The notes under the pieces: generated by a model
Database searches by the model: none
Told to the model about the DNA's origin: nothing
Seen by the model: the letters and a program-made list of their open reading frames with translations, nothing else
Source of the DNA: Talaromyces rugulosus
Lineage: Eukaryota; Ascomycota; Eurotiomycetes; Eurotiales; Trichocomaceae
Length of the DNA: 64,000 bases
Assembly: GCF_013368755.1 (NCBI RefSeq)
Contig: NC_049564.1
Span: 814,001-878,000 of the forward strand
Direction: 5' to 3'
Shown: piece after piece, positions 34,101-45,914 of the stretch
Layout of the letters: every line of letters begins with the position of its first letter
Position numbering within the stretch: the stretch's first letter is position 1
Translations under genes and position numbers: made by a program

Positions 34101-37100
34101 ATGGAGGAAAGAGTGGGCCCATTTTGACGGAACTCCTCTTCCCCGAGCCACCACCCGGGCAATGTTGCAAAGGGGAATGATGCAATGCTTGGGCTCGTTA
34201 TCTCCAGCAAAAGCAGCTTACCGCCGGGTTTGAGAAGGGATCGAACGTTTGTCATCGTTTTCGACATATTGACCGTTGCATGTAAGACGTTGGCTGCGAT
34301 GACTAGATCGTAGGACCCTTCCATGAAACCCTGATCCACCGGCGAGGCTTCGATATCCAGAACTCGGAATTCCATCATATCCTTCCAAGACTGGAGTTTA
34401 ATCTTGGATTTTTCAAAGAACCCGGCACTGACATCGGTGAAAACATAGCATTCGAAGAGGGTTTGCCCGGTTACCACCGGCTCGCCGAGAGCTTGTAGAA
34501 TGGGCAACGTCGTTCCCCCTGTTCCAGCCCCAATCTCCAAGATGCGTAAGTTGGGATTCTGGTGAGCCAAGGCAGCAACGATCGATGCTGCTGCAGGGTA
34601 AAGACGGTTCTTCAGGGGGTCCAAGTTCTCGTAATAGCTTGTGAGTAGATCGTCTTCCAGCATCAGGCTCAGAGGCTCCACTTCTTCGCGGACTATACGG
34701 GCAATGTTTTCACCCATCCGGCAGAGGAACTTTCCAACCGACCCAGCTTGGCCTGCCGTTTTTATAAGTTCCTGGGCATGCTGGTTATCTATAGCATTGT
34801 GGCGTTGCTCTTCGACCTGTTCTTTCATCCACCGGTGCATGTTCACATGTCTTGGCGCGTCATAGTCCTCGAGCTGCTTCAGTGCCTCGCGAATGTAGTA
34901 CAATGAAACATCCTTAAATAGATTGACACGCAATTGCTCCTCAGCGAAGCCGTCATTGGACGATTGAAAAATCCGGCGAAGTTCATCGCTTGAGAGGATG
35001 TCCACCCACGGTCTCCATTCCACCTTGTAACAGAAATCTGTGATCTCCGAAGAAACTTGCGGTAACTGTTGCCCACGGCATTGTAAGCCTTTGATAGAAA
35101 TGAGACTTTCACCACCATGTTGTGCAGACAAAGAAAATACTGGAGAGTCTGGAGAAGGGTCCGAAATGATCCCGCTAATAGGGAATTCCTCGCCTTCTCC
35201 TAGGGCGGAGAGTGGCTGAACCTCGATTTCCTCAATATAGCGGGGCATGTAGAGTCGGTCTAATCCACCAAATTTGGAGTGTGCAAGGAGTAAAATCGTC
35301 TGCATTAGGATATCGACTGTAGCTGGATGCAGCACATACGAGCTTTCGCACATAGAGGGCATGGTTTTGGCGGTGTCTGGAATCCTTAGTTTTGCGATTG
35401 CTTCACAGCTGGCGGCTTTGATGTCATGTAGACCTTGGAAAGCAGCACCGTACTCAATACCGGAGCGCTTGACGGCTGTATAGAAATCGGTGTTATCCAG
35501 TGCTGCTCCAATAAAGCCGTCCGGGTCAATATAGCCACTTTTGACTCCAACTGGAGGTCTATGTAAGGCACAGATTTTACCTCTGCAGCGCTCTTCAAAT
35601 TCTGAATCTTCAGAGCATGAAAAGATGGCAAACTCATACCACTTCGTTGACTGAGTTTGGGGTCCAATGATATACGGGCGAAGTGACAGGGTCATGTCAT
35701 ACTCAGCCAACTCAGAGAGCATCAATGGATACCTGACCAACATCTCGCGGAGAACATACGTAACGCCATGAGAAATCCCCTGGAGCAGTCTATACTGTGA
35801 TATGGCCTCGATGGCCATCGAAATATAGCCAGCCATTGGGAAGACTACTTCCGACTGCACACGATGATCGCGAAGCCACGGCAGGTCATCTAGGCGAACA
35901 ATGTTCCTCCATCTAGGCTCCAAAGTGTTGAAATCAGTGGCAAAGGAGCCCAGTAGATCGTTATAAGGAATCTTGTTTTCCCGGTAAAACTTGTTGATTC
36001 GTGGTTCTTGCCAGTATTCTTCCTGATGCCTCCACGGATATGACGGAAGGTCCCCCAAAACAGCGAACTGCTTGGATAGGTTTGCGCTGTTACCAAAATT
36101 GACTTCCTCCAGATTGATGGGCAGTCCCTTCGAGCTCAGCGAGGCGGCCAGTTCATGCATGGTGTCGATCCCATTCTTGCCCCTGACCAATGTCGGGAAG
36201 TATTCAATGTCTTTTGTCTTTGCAATATCTTTTAGAACCTGCAAAACAGGACCTTTGAGCGCTGCATGGGGACCAACTTCGACGAGAATTTCAATTCCTC
36301 GCTTCTCGTCGCGTACTGGTTCAAAATAGCGAGACATAGCCGACAGGGAGTCATAAAATAAGACTTTGCCAGTCAAATTGCTCGTCCAATAGCAACTGTT
36401 CAGGTTTGGCTGTTGGAGCAGGCTACCTTCGGTTGAGGAGAAAAACTTCACTGAACTCACGCCACAATCGATGTCGCCTAGGGCTGCAAGGTAACTGTCG
36501 GCAACAAACCCCATGTGACTCGAGTGGTAGGCAATATCAACATTCAAAATCCGGTTGAAAATCTTCCGTGACTCGCATAGGACATGAAGCTCTTCAATTG
36601 CGCTGCGGTCACCAGATACCGTAAAGCTAGAGGGACTGTTCTTACACGCGATGTTAGCCGAGCCAGAGGCAAGTAGCGCCAGGAGGCTCTGCAACAAAGC
36701 CTCACGGCATCCCACAGCAATCATCGATCCCTTCAAATTTGGGAACTGCTCTTTTATCTCCATTGTGGCCATCCCACGATGATATGCTACCCTGATACAG
36801 GTAGCGGCAGATAGGATGCCGGCTGCATAACCAGCAGCAATCTCGCCGCTAGAATGGCCGACCACGGCGGTGGTATCTAGTCCCCATGAACGCAGCAAGT
36901 CCACCAGAGCAATTTGGATGGCGCAGCAGGCGGCTTGACTTATCTGCGGGACACCCAACTGTGAGTCTTCGGGACTCTTGAACATTTCATCTATAGCTAG
37001 TCAGCGTACAGCTCAAGATATGGTCTGAAAAATAATATTCTAACCTTGTAGCTTCCAGGTGGCCCCTAACTCTAGGAGCATACTTTGCGATTGTTCCAGT

Positions 37101-39023
37101 GACTTTGCAAATACGGGATAGCAGGCAAGTTCTTGGCCCATTTGTGGCCAGTGGGCACCTTGGCCGGTAAATACCAGGCCCACCAATGGTTGCCTGGTTG
37201 AACGTATCGCAGTCGTAGACTCTGCACGTAACTTCTCAATAAGCTGATTCGGACTCTTTGCAGTTACAGTAGTCCGCCAGGGCAGCAGAGATCTTCGTGC
37301 TGAGAGTGTGAAAGCGAGATCTTCCATGATGGTCTGATTGAAGAACAAGGGATGTTTTCGCACATAGGCCGACAACTGGCTCAACTGCATGCGGCTTGAA
37401 TATTCGGAGCTGGCTGAGAGGGCAAAAATATACGAGCAGTTTGACGGCTTTGGACTAGGCTTTGGTGGTGCTTGCTCAAAAATGCCGTGCGAGTTAGATC
37501 CACCGATACCAAAGTTATTGACGGATGCCCTGCGGATCCCAGACCTTGGCCAAGGCTTTATTCCAGTGAGAACTTGTAGATTGTTTCCTTGCAAGTTTAG
37601 CTTGGGATTCGGATTTATAAAGTTGGCGTTTGGCAACAGCATTCCCTTCTCAAGCATCATGGAGGTCTTGATAATCGAGACTAGGCCGCTAACCCCTTCT
37701 AGATGACCGAAGTTGGACTTCGCGGATCCGACAAACGTCGGCTCCAAGCCAGTGCCCTGTTTTCCAAAGATTTTGGCAATGGCCTCCACTTCTATTGGAT
37801 CGCCAATGGCAGTTCCGGTTCCGTGAGCCTCCACGTACCGAGTCTGGGATGGATCGAGGCCACACGCGGCGTACACGGATCGAATCAATCTCTCCTGGGC
37901 CTCTCCATTTGGCACGGTGATTCCAGCACTTGCTCGGCCATCTTGGTTAACACCTGTGTTCTTAATGACACTGTAGATGCGGTCACCTGCTTCGAGTGCT
38001 ACGCTGAGAGGTTTGAGCACCAAACATGCGGCTCCCTCTCCCCGGCCGAAGCCCCCTGTAGCCCGATCGTCGAATGCGTGACACTTTCCTTCGGGGGAGA
38101 GGAGACTGTTTGTCCAATTAGCCAAATTCAAGTCTGAGAAAACGAAATATAAACAGTTGAACTGACTGAGACAAAGAATACAGAATTGTGCTCTGGGGGT
38201 AGATATTCAGATGTGCAGCGGCGACGATGGCGTAAGGTGCATCTCCTGAACGAAGGCTTTGACAGGCCAAGTGGATGGCAGTCATGGCCGAGGAGCACGC
38301 GGTATCAACGGTAATGCTAGGCCCGCGGAAATCGAAGAAGTGAGAAAGCCGATTTGCGATCATACAAGGATCACAGCCGGTCATGGCAAAGGTGGCTGCT
38401 GTTTCAGGGTCCCGTGTGATGCCATGCAAGTAGTCCGAAAAGGAGTTGGCTGTGAAGACCGCAACATCCTTACCGGCCATCTCCTCCATTGGAAGCCCAC
38501 CTGTTTCAGATTTGGTCAGGAGAGCAGCACTCAACCACATCGAAAGCTTGGTCTTATCACTTACCATTCTCCAACGCTTCGTAGGTGACCTCGAGGAGAA
38601 ACCGTTGCTGCGGATCCATAGCCTATATAGTAATAGAACTAATCAGTTTATTGAATAAGTAATATCAAGCCCTCTACTGCCCACCTTGGCTTCGTTGGCC
38701 GTAATGCGGAAAAAGGGAGCATCGAAATGGGCAAGGTTGTGGTTCAAGTAATGACCTCCTTTGTTGTTGATCTGATATTATACATATGGTCAAATAAACC
38801 AACTTCTATTGAGAATGGATACTTATACCTTTCCTTTACGGTCCGCGTTCTTGTTCCAAAATGCCGCGTTCTCAAAACGGCCTTCAGGGTTCTCGGTCCA
38901 GGCACTTTTTCCGTGTGCGCAAAAGCTCCAGAACTCTGCCAAAGTAGAAATATCTGGTGGGAGCCGGCATGCCATTCCGACGATGGCAATAGGCTCCAGA
39001 CTAGAGTTGTTGGTTGATTCCAT
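31122..39023 (-). CDS. Highly reducing type I polyketide synthase (KS-AT-DH-MT-ER-KR-ACP)
   Basis: Iterative synthase that builds a reduced, possibly C-methylated polyketide from malonyl-CoA. Eight exons (38829-39023, 38685-38771, 38565-38622, 38167-38500, 37045-38105, 32390-36990, 32013-32333, 31122-31952) give 2495 aa. All domains look active: KS Cys in 'VDTACSSAM' (about residue 184) with 'EAHGTGT' and 'KSNFGHLEG'; AT Ser in 'GHSSGEIAAG' (~620); DH His in 'LRDHRVQSE' (~950); methyltransferase SAM loop 'LEIGAGTGG' (~1410); ER 'HQAAGGVGQMA' (~1965); KR 'GGGGGIGRS' and Tyr in 'HAAYGAAT'; ACP Ser in 'GVDSLVAS' (~2450). There is no thioesterase or reductase at the C-terminus, so release needs a partner, probably the FSH-type hydrolase at 41436. 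The exon 4/5 join (38105-38167) is the least sure. The product cannot be predicted. Confidence 0.93.
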
Positions 39024-39404
39024 GATAAACAGTGAAATATTGAAAATCGTTCGTTGGTGTAAAAGTGAAAAATGGGAGGGGAAAAGCGTCGCATTTATGT
39101 CAACTGGTATCACCGCCCATCACAACGTACGTATTCGAGTGTCCGTAGATTCAGCTAGTTGCACTATCCTACCGATATGGAGCTTCATATTAAGCTATAG
39201 ACGACATATTACACACCTCACATAAAATGTCATCATGTTATACCAAACGAGGAATGCTGCATAGGTTCTTGCAAATCTTCACATTGCCATGTAGATTGAA
39301 CAGACTACTTTCCTAATAGGGCAATATCAAGCCCTAATATCAGCCAAATTAGGAAAATTTCAAAACTCCGGAACGGCCCGTCCCTTTCCCTGTTCCAACT
39401 TCTA

Positions 39405-39497
39405 AGGGATCTTCGACCGCCAGTGCCACGTCAGTATCTACCTGCATAAGATAGTGGATTATACGAACTGCCTCTTACATCACTCTAGTCCTGCAAG
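39405..39497 (+). repeat. 93-bp direct repeat, copy 1
   Basis: Aligns without gaps to 39548-39640 (offset 143 bp), 75 of 93 positions identical by hand count. Both copies contain ACCGCCAGTGC and ACGTCA. Confidence 0.9.
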
Positions 39498-39547
39498 TCA
39501 ATGGAGCATAAGAAAGAAAATTACCAGCACATGACTATAGTGAGGCG

Positions 39548-39640
39548 AGGGATCTACAACCGCCAGTGCTACGTCAATATCTGTCTGCATAATACAGCAG
39601 ATTATATGGACTGCTTCTTATATCAGTCTAATCTTACAAG
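39548..39640 (+). repeat. 93-bp direct repeat, copy 2
   Basis: Second copy; 15 of the 18 differences from copy 1 are transitions and 11 of those are C-to-T or G-to-A in this copy. It ends 57 bp before the thiolase ATG. Confidence 0.9.
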
Positions 39641-39697
39641 GCATTGAGGAATAAAGGGAATCAGATGCACATGACCATCCACTATCACAAAGACAAC

Positions 39698-40999
<1,302 letters not shown>

Positions 41000-41435
41000 A
41001 TGTGTGCTTTTAGGTCTTCAACAGTTATGAATAATTGCGGTTTCGCTGTATTTAATGGTAATTTGCTTAAAGCCTGAGGTGTCACCATATATTTGCGTAA
41101 TCTGATCACGTTAGGATTTTGGTCTTGTTGGGAAATTCAACATTATTAACTAGCATAATACAAATCAGACTCTGGCTTGTAGTCTACACATACATACAAA
41201 ATAGAAGTATGCTCTCTTCGGTATATGAAATGATCAAGTCGTTTATAAGGAATTTTCTAAAACTTCTCTATGTGGTTAAATCCCATGAACAGAGCTTTCA
41301 TAATTATGTAGATAAAGAAATACCCACATTTAAGTGGCAAAAGAAAACCAAGTTTCTGTACTAAATTCAAGTAGAACAGTCATTCACTGCTAATACGCCC
41401 TACCTGCTATCAACCACTTTCTAGTTGTTCCCTAT
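41000..41435. other. Intergenic region
   Basis: Spacer between the convergent thiolase and FSH-type hydrolase genes. AT-rich; nothing recognised. Confidence 0.5.
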
Positions 41436-42335
41436 CTAGGTAACAACTGCCGTTTCCACCATTTTGCAAAACGCAATATTTACGGCGTCAATAGCGAGGC
41501 TATCCTGTGGCATCAAGTGACCGGCTCCTCCCTCCACCACCGTCGCTTGAGCACTATCACACAGGTTCAAAAGTGCTGTACAGCCGTCGATCATAGGATC
41601 ATCTGATCCAATGACATGGCAGGTAGGAAAGTGAAAGACTGTTCCAACCTCATCGGCGAGGACAAATTTGGATCCGTCGGCGGTATACGGTGCGTATCCA
41701 CCGTAGAAAAGCGCACATTTAAACGGATTAGGGAGATGGCGATCCAGGCGGGAGAGAATTAGAGCAGCGCCAATCGAAGCTCCTTCACAGTACCCAATTA
41801 GGCCATCGAAGGGCCCGTCTTGGTCAATGATGTCGTTCAGATACCCCACAGACCGGCCAATGCTCTCCTTGAACTGACGCTGCTCGTCCAATCCTTTCGG
41901 ATAGAGCCATTCAAACGCATGACGCCATATCTGTTCAGCACTGCCCTCGCCGGGCGTACCATTTACCATTTCGAGCAAGCCTGGCACCGTGGCTTGCAAA
42001 GGATACTCGACATAACGCAGGTGTGGCCCTACGCCTGCATATTGAGCTAGGTCATCGGAAACATTTGGTATTTTATGCAACGGTGGCGCGTATTGGAATT
42101 GGGCCTGGTATTTGGCGGGCAATGCGGTGCCAAGGGGGTCTTCAATATACTTAGGAGAGATTCAACACAACATAACATCTACAGGTAACTCACCTAGCTG
42201 TTCCTTGAACAACTACCATCAAAAACTCATTGTCTTAGCATTCCTCCTTGTTTATTACTGGAATCAACCAACCGTATGGCGAAGTGTACTTACCTGCTCG
42301 CCCATCCCGCCGCCATAGAGACAGAGGAATTTCAT
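41436..42335 (-). CDS. FSH1/LovG-type alpha/beta hydrolase, candidate polyketide-releasing enzyme
   Basis: Three exons (42294-42335, a 19-nt micro-exon 42194-42212, and 41436-42139) give 254 aa with a start 'MKFLCLYGGGMGEQLFKEQLDPLG' typical in pattern of the serine-hydrolase FSH1 family. In several fungal clusters (LovG with LovF in lovastatin synthesis) such a protein hydrolyses the finished chain from a highly reducing synthase that lacks a thioesterase, as here. The nucleophile motif is 'LIGYCEGASIG': Cys (codon TGT) where GxSxG is expected. The acid and base are visible in 'IGSDDPMIDG' and 'GGAGHLMPQDS'. Introns are 81 bp (42213-42293) and 54 bp (42140-42193). The protein may be a Cys hydrolase, transferase, or inactive. 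The micro-exon is inferred from phase and family fit. Confidence 0.8.
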
Positions 42336-44984
42336 ACTGAATGAGAATAGAACTCTTCAAGAAGAAATGTGAGATTGCGTCTTTGTCTTTATTCTACAAG
42401 TTTAAGAACGGAATTCAACTCATTTTTATAGGTTTATCAGCTCTCGTTTCTTCCTTTCGTGTCTTACCGAAAACACACCTATGACCGGTAAAGTATTTCC
42501 TGGCTGCGAAAAGGCAGAAAAGGCTCGAAGAGTTTCAATCGTTTTCAATATCCGCCCATCTGCATGAGATGACCAACCACCCTATTTTATATCCAGCCTA
42601 TTGGCTACATGTATGGTGTGCAAACAGCGAAACTTAGCGGGGTTTTCCCGATGAGCCAGTGCCTTCTACCCCAATTGCTACCTGAACATGTAATAATCTA
42701 GGGCTTTCCTCGTCATATGCGCAGGAAGATTTGTCATGGTGGGTGGCAGGCCCACTTCGCCCTTCTTCCCAGCCGGTAGCGCCCGACTCTGCTCCCCTTA
42801 CTTACCACCAGCTTGAATCTATATCAGAATATTATATGCTTGCAAATTTTAAGAACAGGCTCAGTAAACAGCTGAGAGCATCTAAGAGGAATTTTTCCAA
42901 ATTCAGACCTTATACCACTAGGAAAAATCGGGTTTCTGTAGACTGTATTGTTGCTATGACCTTCTAGTCGACTTTGTTGATTGGATTTGTGAGATTATGC
43001 CCCACAGAAGTACTAGTAGCATATCTCAACATCACCAGGCATTAAAACGCACGAACCGTCTACTATTGGGCGCTCACATTTTAGATTTAGATAAGATTTA
43101 AAAACGACCAACTACCGAAAGGTAGTATATTGAAGACATCCTAGGTGATGAAAAATGAGGCACATGTTCTCTGACGAAAGATCTGCGTGCGGACTCTCTG
43201 CAGCGGCGGAGGAAAAGTTTGAGACGAAGGTCTTTGGCAATACGCTAAACCCTGTATAAAAAATTAAAACAGAGGGTCGATTTGCTCATATAAAGGTCTT
43301 GCTTACACCTAGGTGTGGCCAGGTACATCAATTTACACTTAGTAAAAAGGTTTTAAGTTGCTTATATGGAGGAGATACTTATCAATTGATATAAACGGTT
43401 GCCTTTAGACAGGTTTTACTGTAGTCCAACGTACATTTGTACATGTATGCAGTGTTAGATATGAGGGTGCCTCTGAGTTGAATTCGATTGGTCACCAAGT
43501 AAGCAAGGGAGTTCGTCAATAGGAAGAAATACGTGTAGTTTAGAAGGGTCTGACCGTCCGAATTCTTCAACACTGAAGATAGTCTGTTGACCGTTAAATC
43601 CCACCAATCCCAGTAATGGCCCAATTATGATGGTGAATGCGTAGTACAAGCCCAATGTGGTTTCTCACCAGCATCGATGCTCTCAGACACTTATGACCAT
43701 TATGCTTAAGCCAATGTAAATGTCACATCTAATACATATGATTACTACCTTCTTTAATTTGTTATCGCGTGCCATCTTATCAATCCCCGAGAATGCCGTG
43801 ACCCTCCGGCAGATATCCAGATTACACGGCATTTATTACCCACTAGTAGATCTATGATGGTAACATGAGATCAATATAGGAGTGTAGACTGATCCTTCGC
43901 CACCCTCTCCCGGAGAGCCAAGTCAACATGCCCTAGATCCGCCGCCAATAGATATCTCTGAGCAGCCTGTGTTTTTGAGGGTACATAGAGTTCAGTCTGT
44001 TCCTTTGTTTACAAATATATGTATATATATATATAGGTGACGCGGGTGAATCTGCTCCGAATTATAAGGAAGGCTTGTGGGCCTGTTCTAGATTGAAGAT
44101 TATCTCATTCCATGAGGCATTTTTCATCTATACAGTGCCAGCGATAACACGTTTCTAAAAAGCGAGACCAATTCATGTCGATACGAAAGTACCAGACGCT
44201 ACTACACCTATCGAGATGGTATAATGCCGGGGACAAAGAAGACTACAATATCCCAATTCTATTCAGATCTAACGACTTTTCACTTACCAGGGATCCCAAT
44301 GACGAACAACAAACGAACAGTTTTATATTGGGTATGTATTAAATCAATTTACTCGATGGAGGCTTGGTTGATATAAATCAATAGTCAGTACATGTTCACA
44401 TTGATAAGCAATGAGGTGTGTTGAACGCCCATTCTGGTAATTAAGGAACCACCTAGTTGTTTTAATATAGTGTCTTTTCTACTATTCCTATAGGACTCCT
44501 AATTTTCTAATATTATAGACTTTACCAACCGATTGAGAACTTCCTGCTTGATAGCCATTTATAAGACTATCTGCAAGTATTTTTTCAGTAGATGTATAGC
44601 TTTCTCTAGTATAAATATCACCAAAGATCAAGTGTAGGGAACCAGAATCGTGGTCTAGGATCAGGTCACCATTTATCCATTTGCAGTTTGTTAAATTGAA
44701 ATTTCCAAAGTGCCTCAAATAATGTAAAAGTATATTGATATAGCAAAACTAGAGTCTTCCTGAGGTGAAGTATAATCCTAAGAACTTTGAGATAGGAACA
44801 ACAATAGAAGCCAGTCATTTCTGAAATATATCCTAGAGATCTTAATGTATAGTTATAAGATTAATAGATAATAAATTATAATATAATATTATTAGTATAT
44901 AGATTCTATATTTAAATATTTAAGGTTATATTGGAACTATGCTGAAACTATTCTAGAACTAGTATAGATATAGATTTTCTAGTG
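42336..44984. other. Gene-poor, partly AT-rich region
   Basis: About 2.6 kb with no convincing gene. The first ~250 bp are the promoter of the FSH-type hydrolase. Short frames (for example minus strand 43455-43655 and 44488-44718, plus strand around 44174-44340) show no recognisable domain and may be relics. A TA dinucleotide tract lies at about 44018-44036. From 44760 the sequence is strongly AT-rich, merging into the methyltransferase relic. Confidence 0.5.
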
Positions 44985-45200
44985 CTATATATTTAAAAAA
45001 AATTAGATAAAATCCTTAATATTAGCTATGGACTAGGAATTATGATTAAATATACTAGTGAAGGTGTAATAACGGGAGTTGATATCTCTAAGCAAGTCCT
45101 ATAGAAAGTAAAAGAACTAGCTGCTAAGGCTAATGTGCATATAAAGGTCCCTGGTTCTGTGATCTTTGATCAAGGCGATGTCCTCAAGGGCCTTGAATTG
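44985..45200 (+). pseudogene. Relic of a class I SAM-dependent methyltransferase
   Basis: One frame reads 'ILNISYGLGIMIKYTSEG', then 'VITGVDISKQVL', a TAG stop, 'KVKELAAKAN' and later 'FDQGDVLKGLE'. This follows the UbiE/methyltransferase-11 pattern (ILDvGcGpG...GxVTGvDIS..vL.kA...a...V.F..GDvl.gLp). The replacements (Asp to Asn, Cys to Tyr, Gln or Glu to stop) fit C-to-T/G-to-A decay. No intact start or C-terminus remains, and the similarity runs straight into the hydrolase relic on the other strand. Confidence 0.55.
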
Positions 45201-45512
45201 ACTACCGCCGAGATAAATTGGAGGGGCGTATGGCGAAGGGTGAATATTTTGAGTCAGCAAGCTCGCTGTTAAATGTCCGCCTGCGCTATCGCCGCCGAGA
45301 ATAATGCTTTTTGCTTGGGTGCCTTCCTCCTCCTCGAGGAGAAACCGCAGACCGACCACGCCTTGGAGAGGCTGACACGGATAGTACTGCTCGGGGGGGG
45401 AGGGGGGGGAGGAAATACTCCAAGAACATGACCTGTTCCACTTTACAGGCTGCCGCGCAGCTGCATCAAAGAACCAAACGTCATGTTGTAACCTAGCGAT
45501 TCCATATTCCAT
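45200..45512 (-). pseudogene. Relic of an HSL/steryl-acetyl-hydrolase-type alpha/beta hydrolase
   Basis: The minus strand keeps a nucleophile elbow 'IILGGDSAGGHLTASLL' preceded by 'LQGVVGLRFLLEEE'. Upstream the frame shifts at a C/G homopolymer tract (45393-45410, G on the plus strand): 'QVMFLEY' is in a different frame from the rest. Both ends of the domain are missing. Read as a decayed fragment of a fungal lipase/esterase. Confidence 0.6.
45393..45410. repeat. Homopolymeric G tracts
   Basis: Two runs of eight G separated by one A, inside the hydrolase relic; a likely slippage site that explains its frameshift. Confidence 0.9.
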
Positions 45513-45914
45513 ACCTCGGTCACCGCTTCATTTTTCCACAAGATTAACATTTAACCTTGAAGAACCCGTGTGTGGTTCAATTTGTCAACACCTCAGTACA
45601 ACTAAGCCGGATCTAGATCCGTAACATCCGAGTATCGACGCGGAGTTTTCCCCAGTACTCCGCGAGAATAGAGTTCCCCGTATAAATAATATGGAGCAGC
45701 CCAATGAAATTATTTTCAACTACTCTAGTCAGCTTTTCCACGACTTGGTAAAATGGCTACCAGTGACTTATTGATACTGAACAACAATAATAGAAGTTAT
45801 AACAGAGAGGCATGAAAAGAAATACTTGTATTCCAATACTCTTTGCCTAGATAGGGAGGGACGTCTTAGAACAACTCCGGCATGCTGATCAATCGTGGAA
45901 ACACTGTTGTTTGC
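45513..45914. promoter_or_regulatory. Former promoter and 5' region of the GH32 relic
   Basis: Contains the inverted repeat at 45639, a TATA-like box at 45681 and an ATG at 45753 that might have been the original start. No intact coding frame here. Confidence 0.4.
45639..45664. promoter_or_regulatory. Inverted repeat CGCGGAG-N12-CTCCGCG upstream of the GH32 relic
   Basis: Perfect 7-bp arms, 12-nt spacer. CGG...CCG triplets fit a Zn2Cys6 dimer site. It is followed by TATAAATAAT at 45681 and lies upstream of the GH32 pseudogene. The same palindrome occurs upstream of both transporters and the membrane-protein/regulator pair. Confidence 0.6.

Larger units (their letters stand above)
39024..39697. 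promoter_or_regulatory. Divergent promoter of the polyketide synthase and thiolase genes
   Basis: A 674-bp intergenic region shared by the two divergently transcribed genes, so a single regulator could switch both. It contains two direct copies of a 93-bp sequence (39405-39497 and 39548-39640) near the thiolase end. No other clear element was recognised. Confidence 0.6.

Noticed and set aside
44488..44718. A 76-codon minus-strand frame in the AT-rich zone
   Set aside because: Slightly protein-like composition but no family recognised and no flanking exons; possibly a relic, not reported as a gene.
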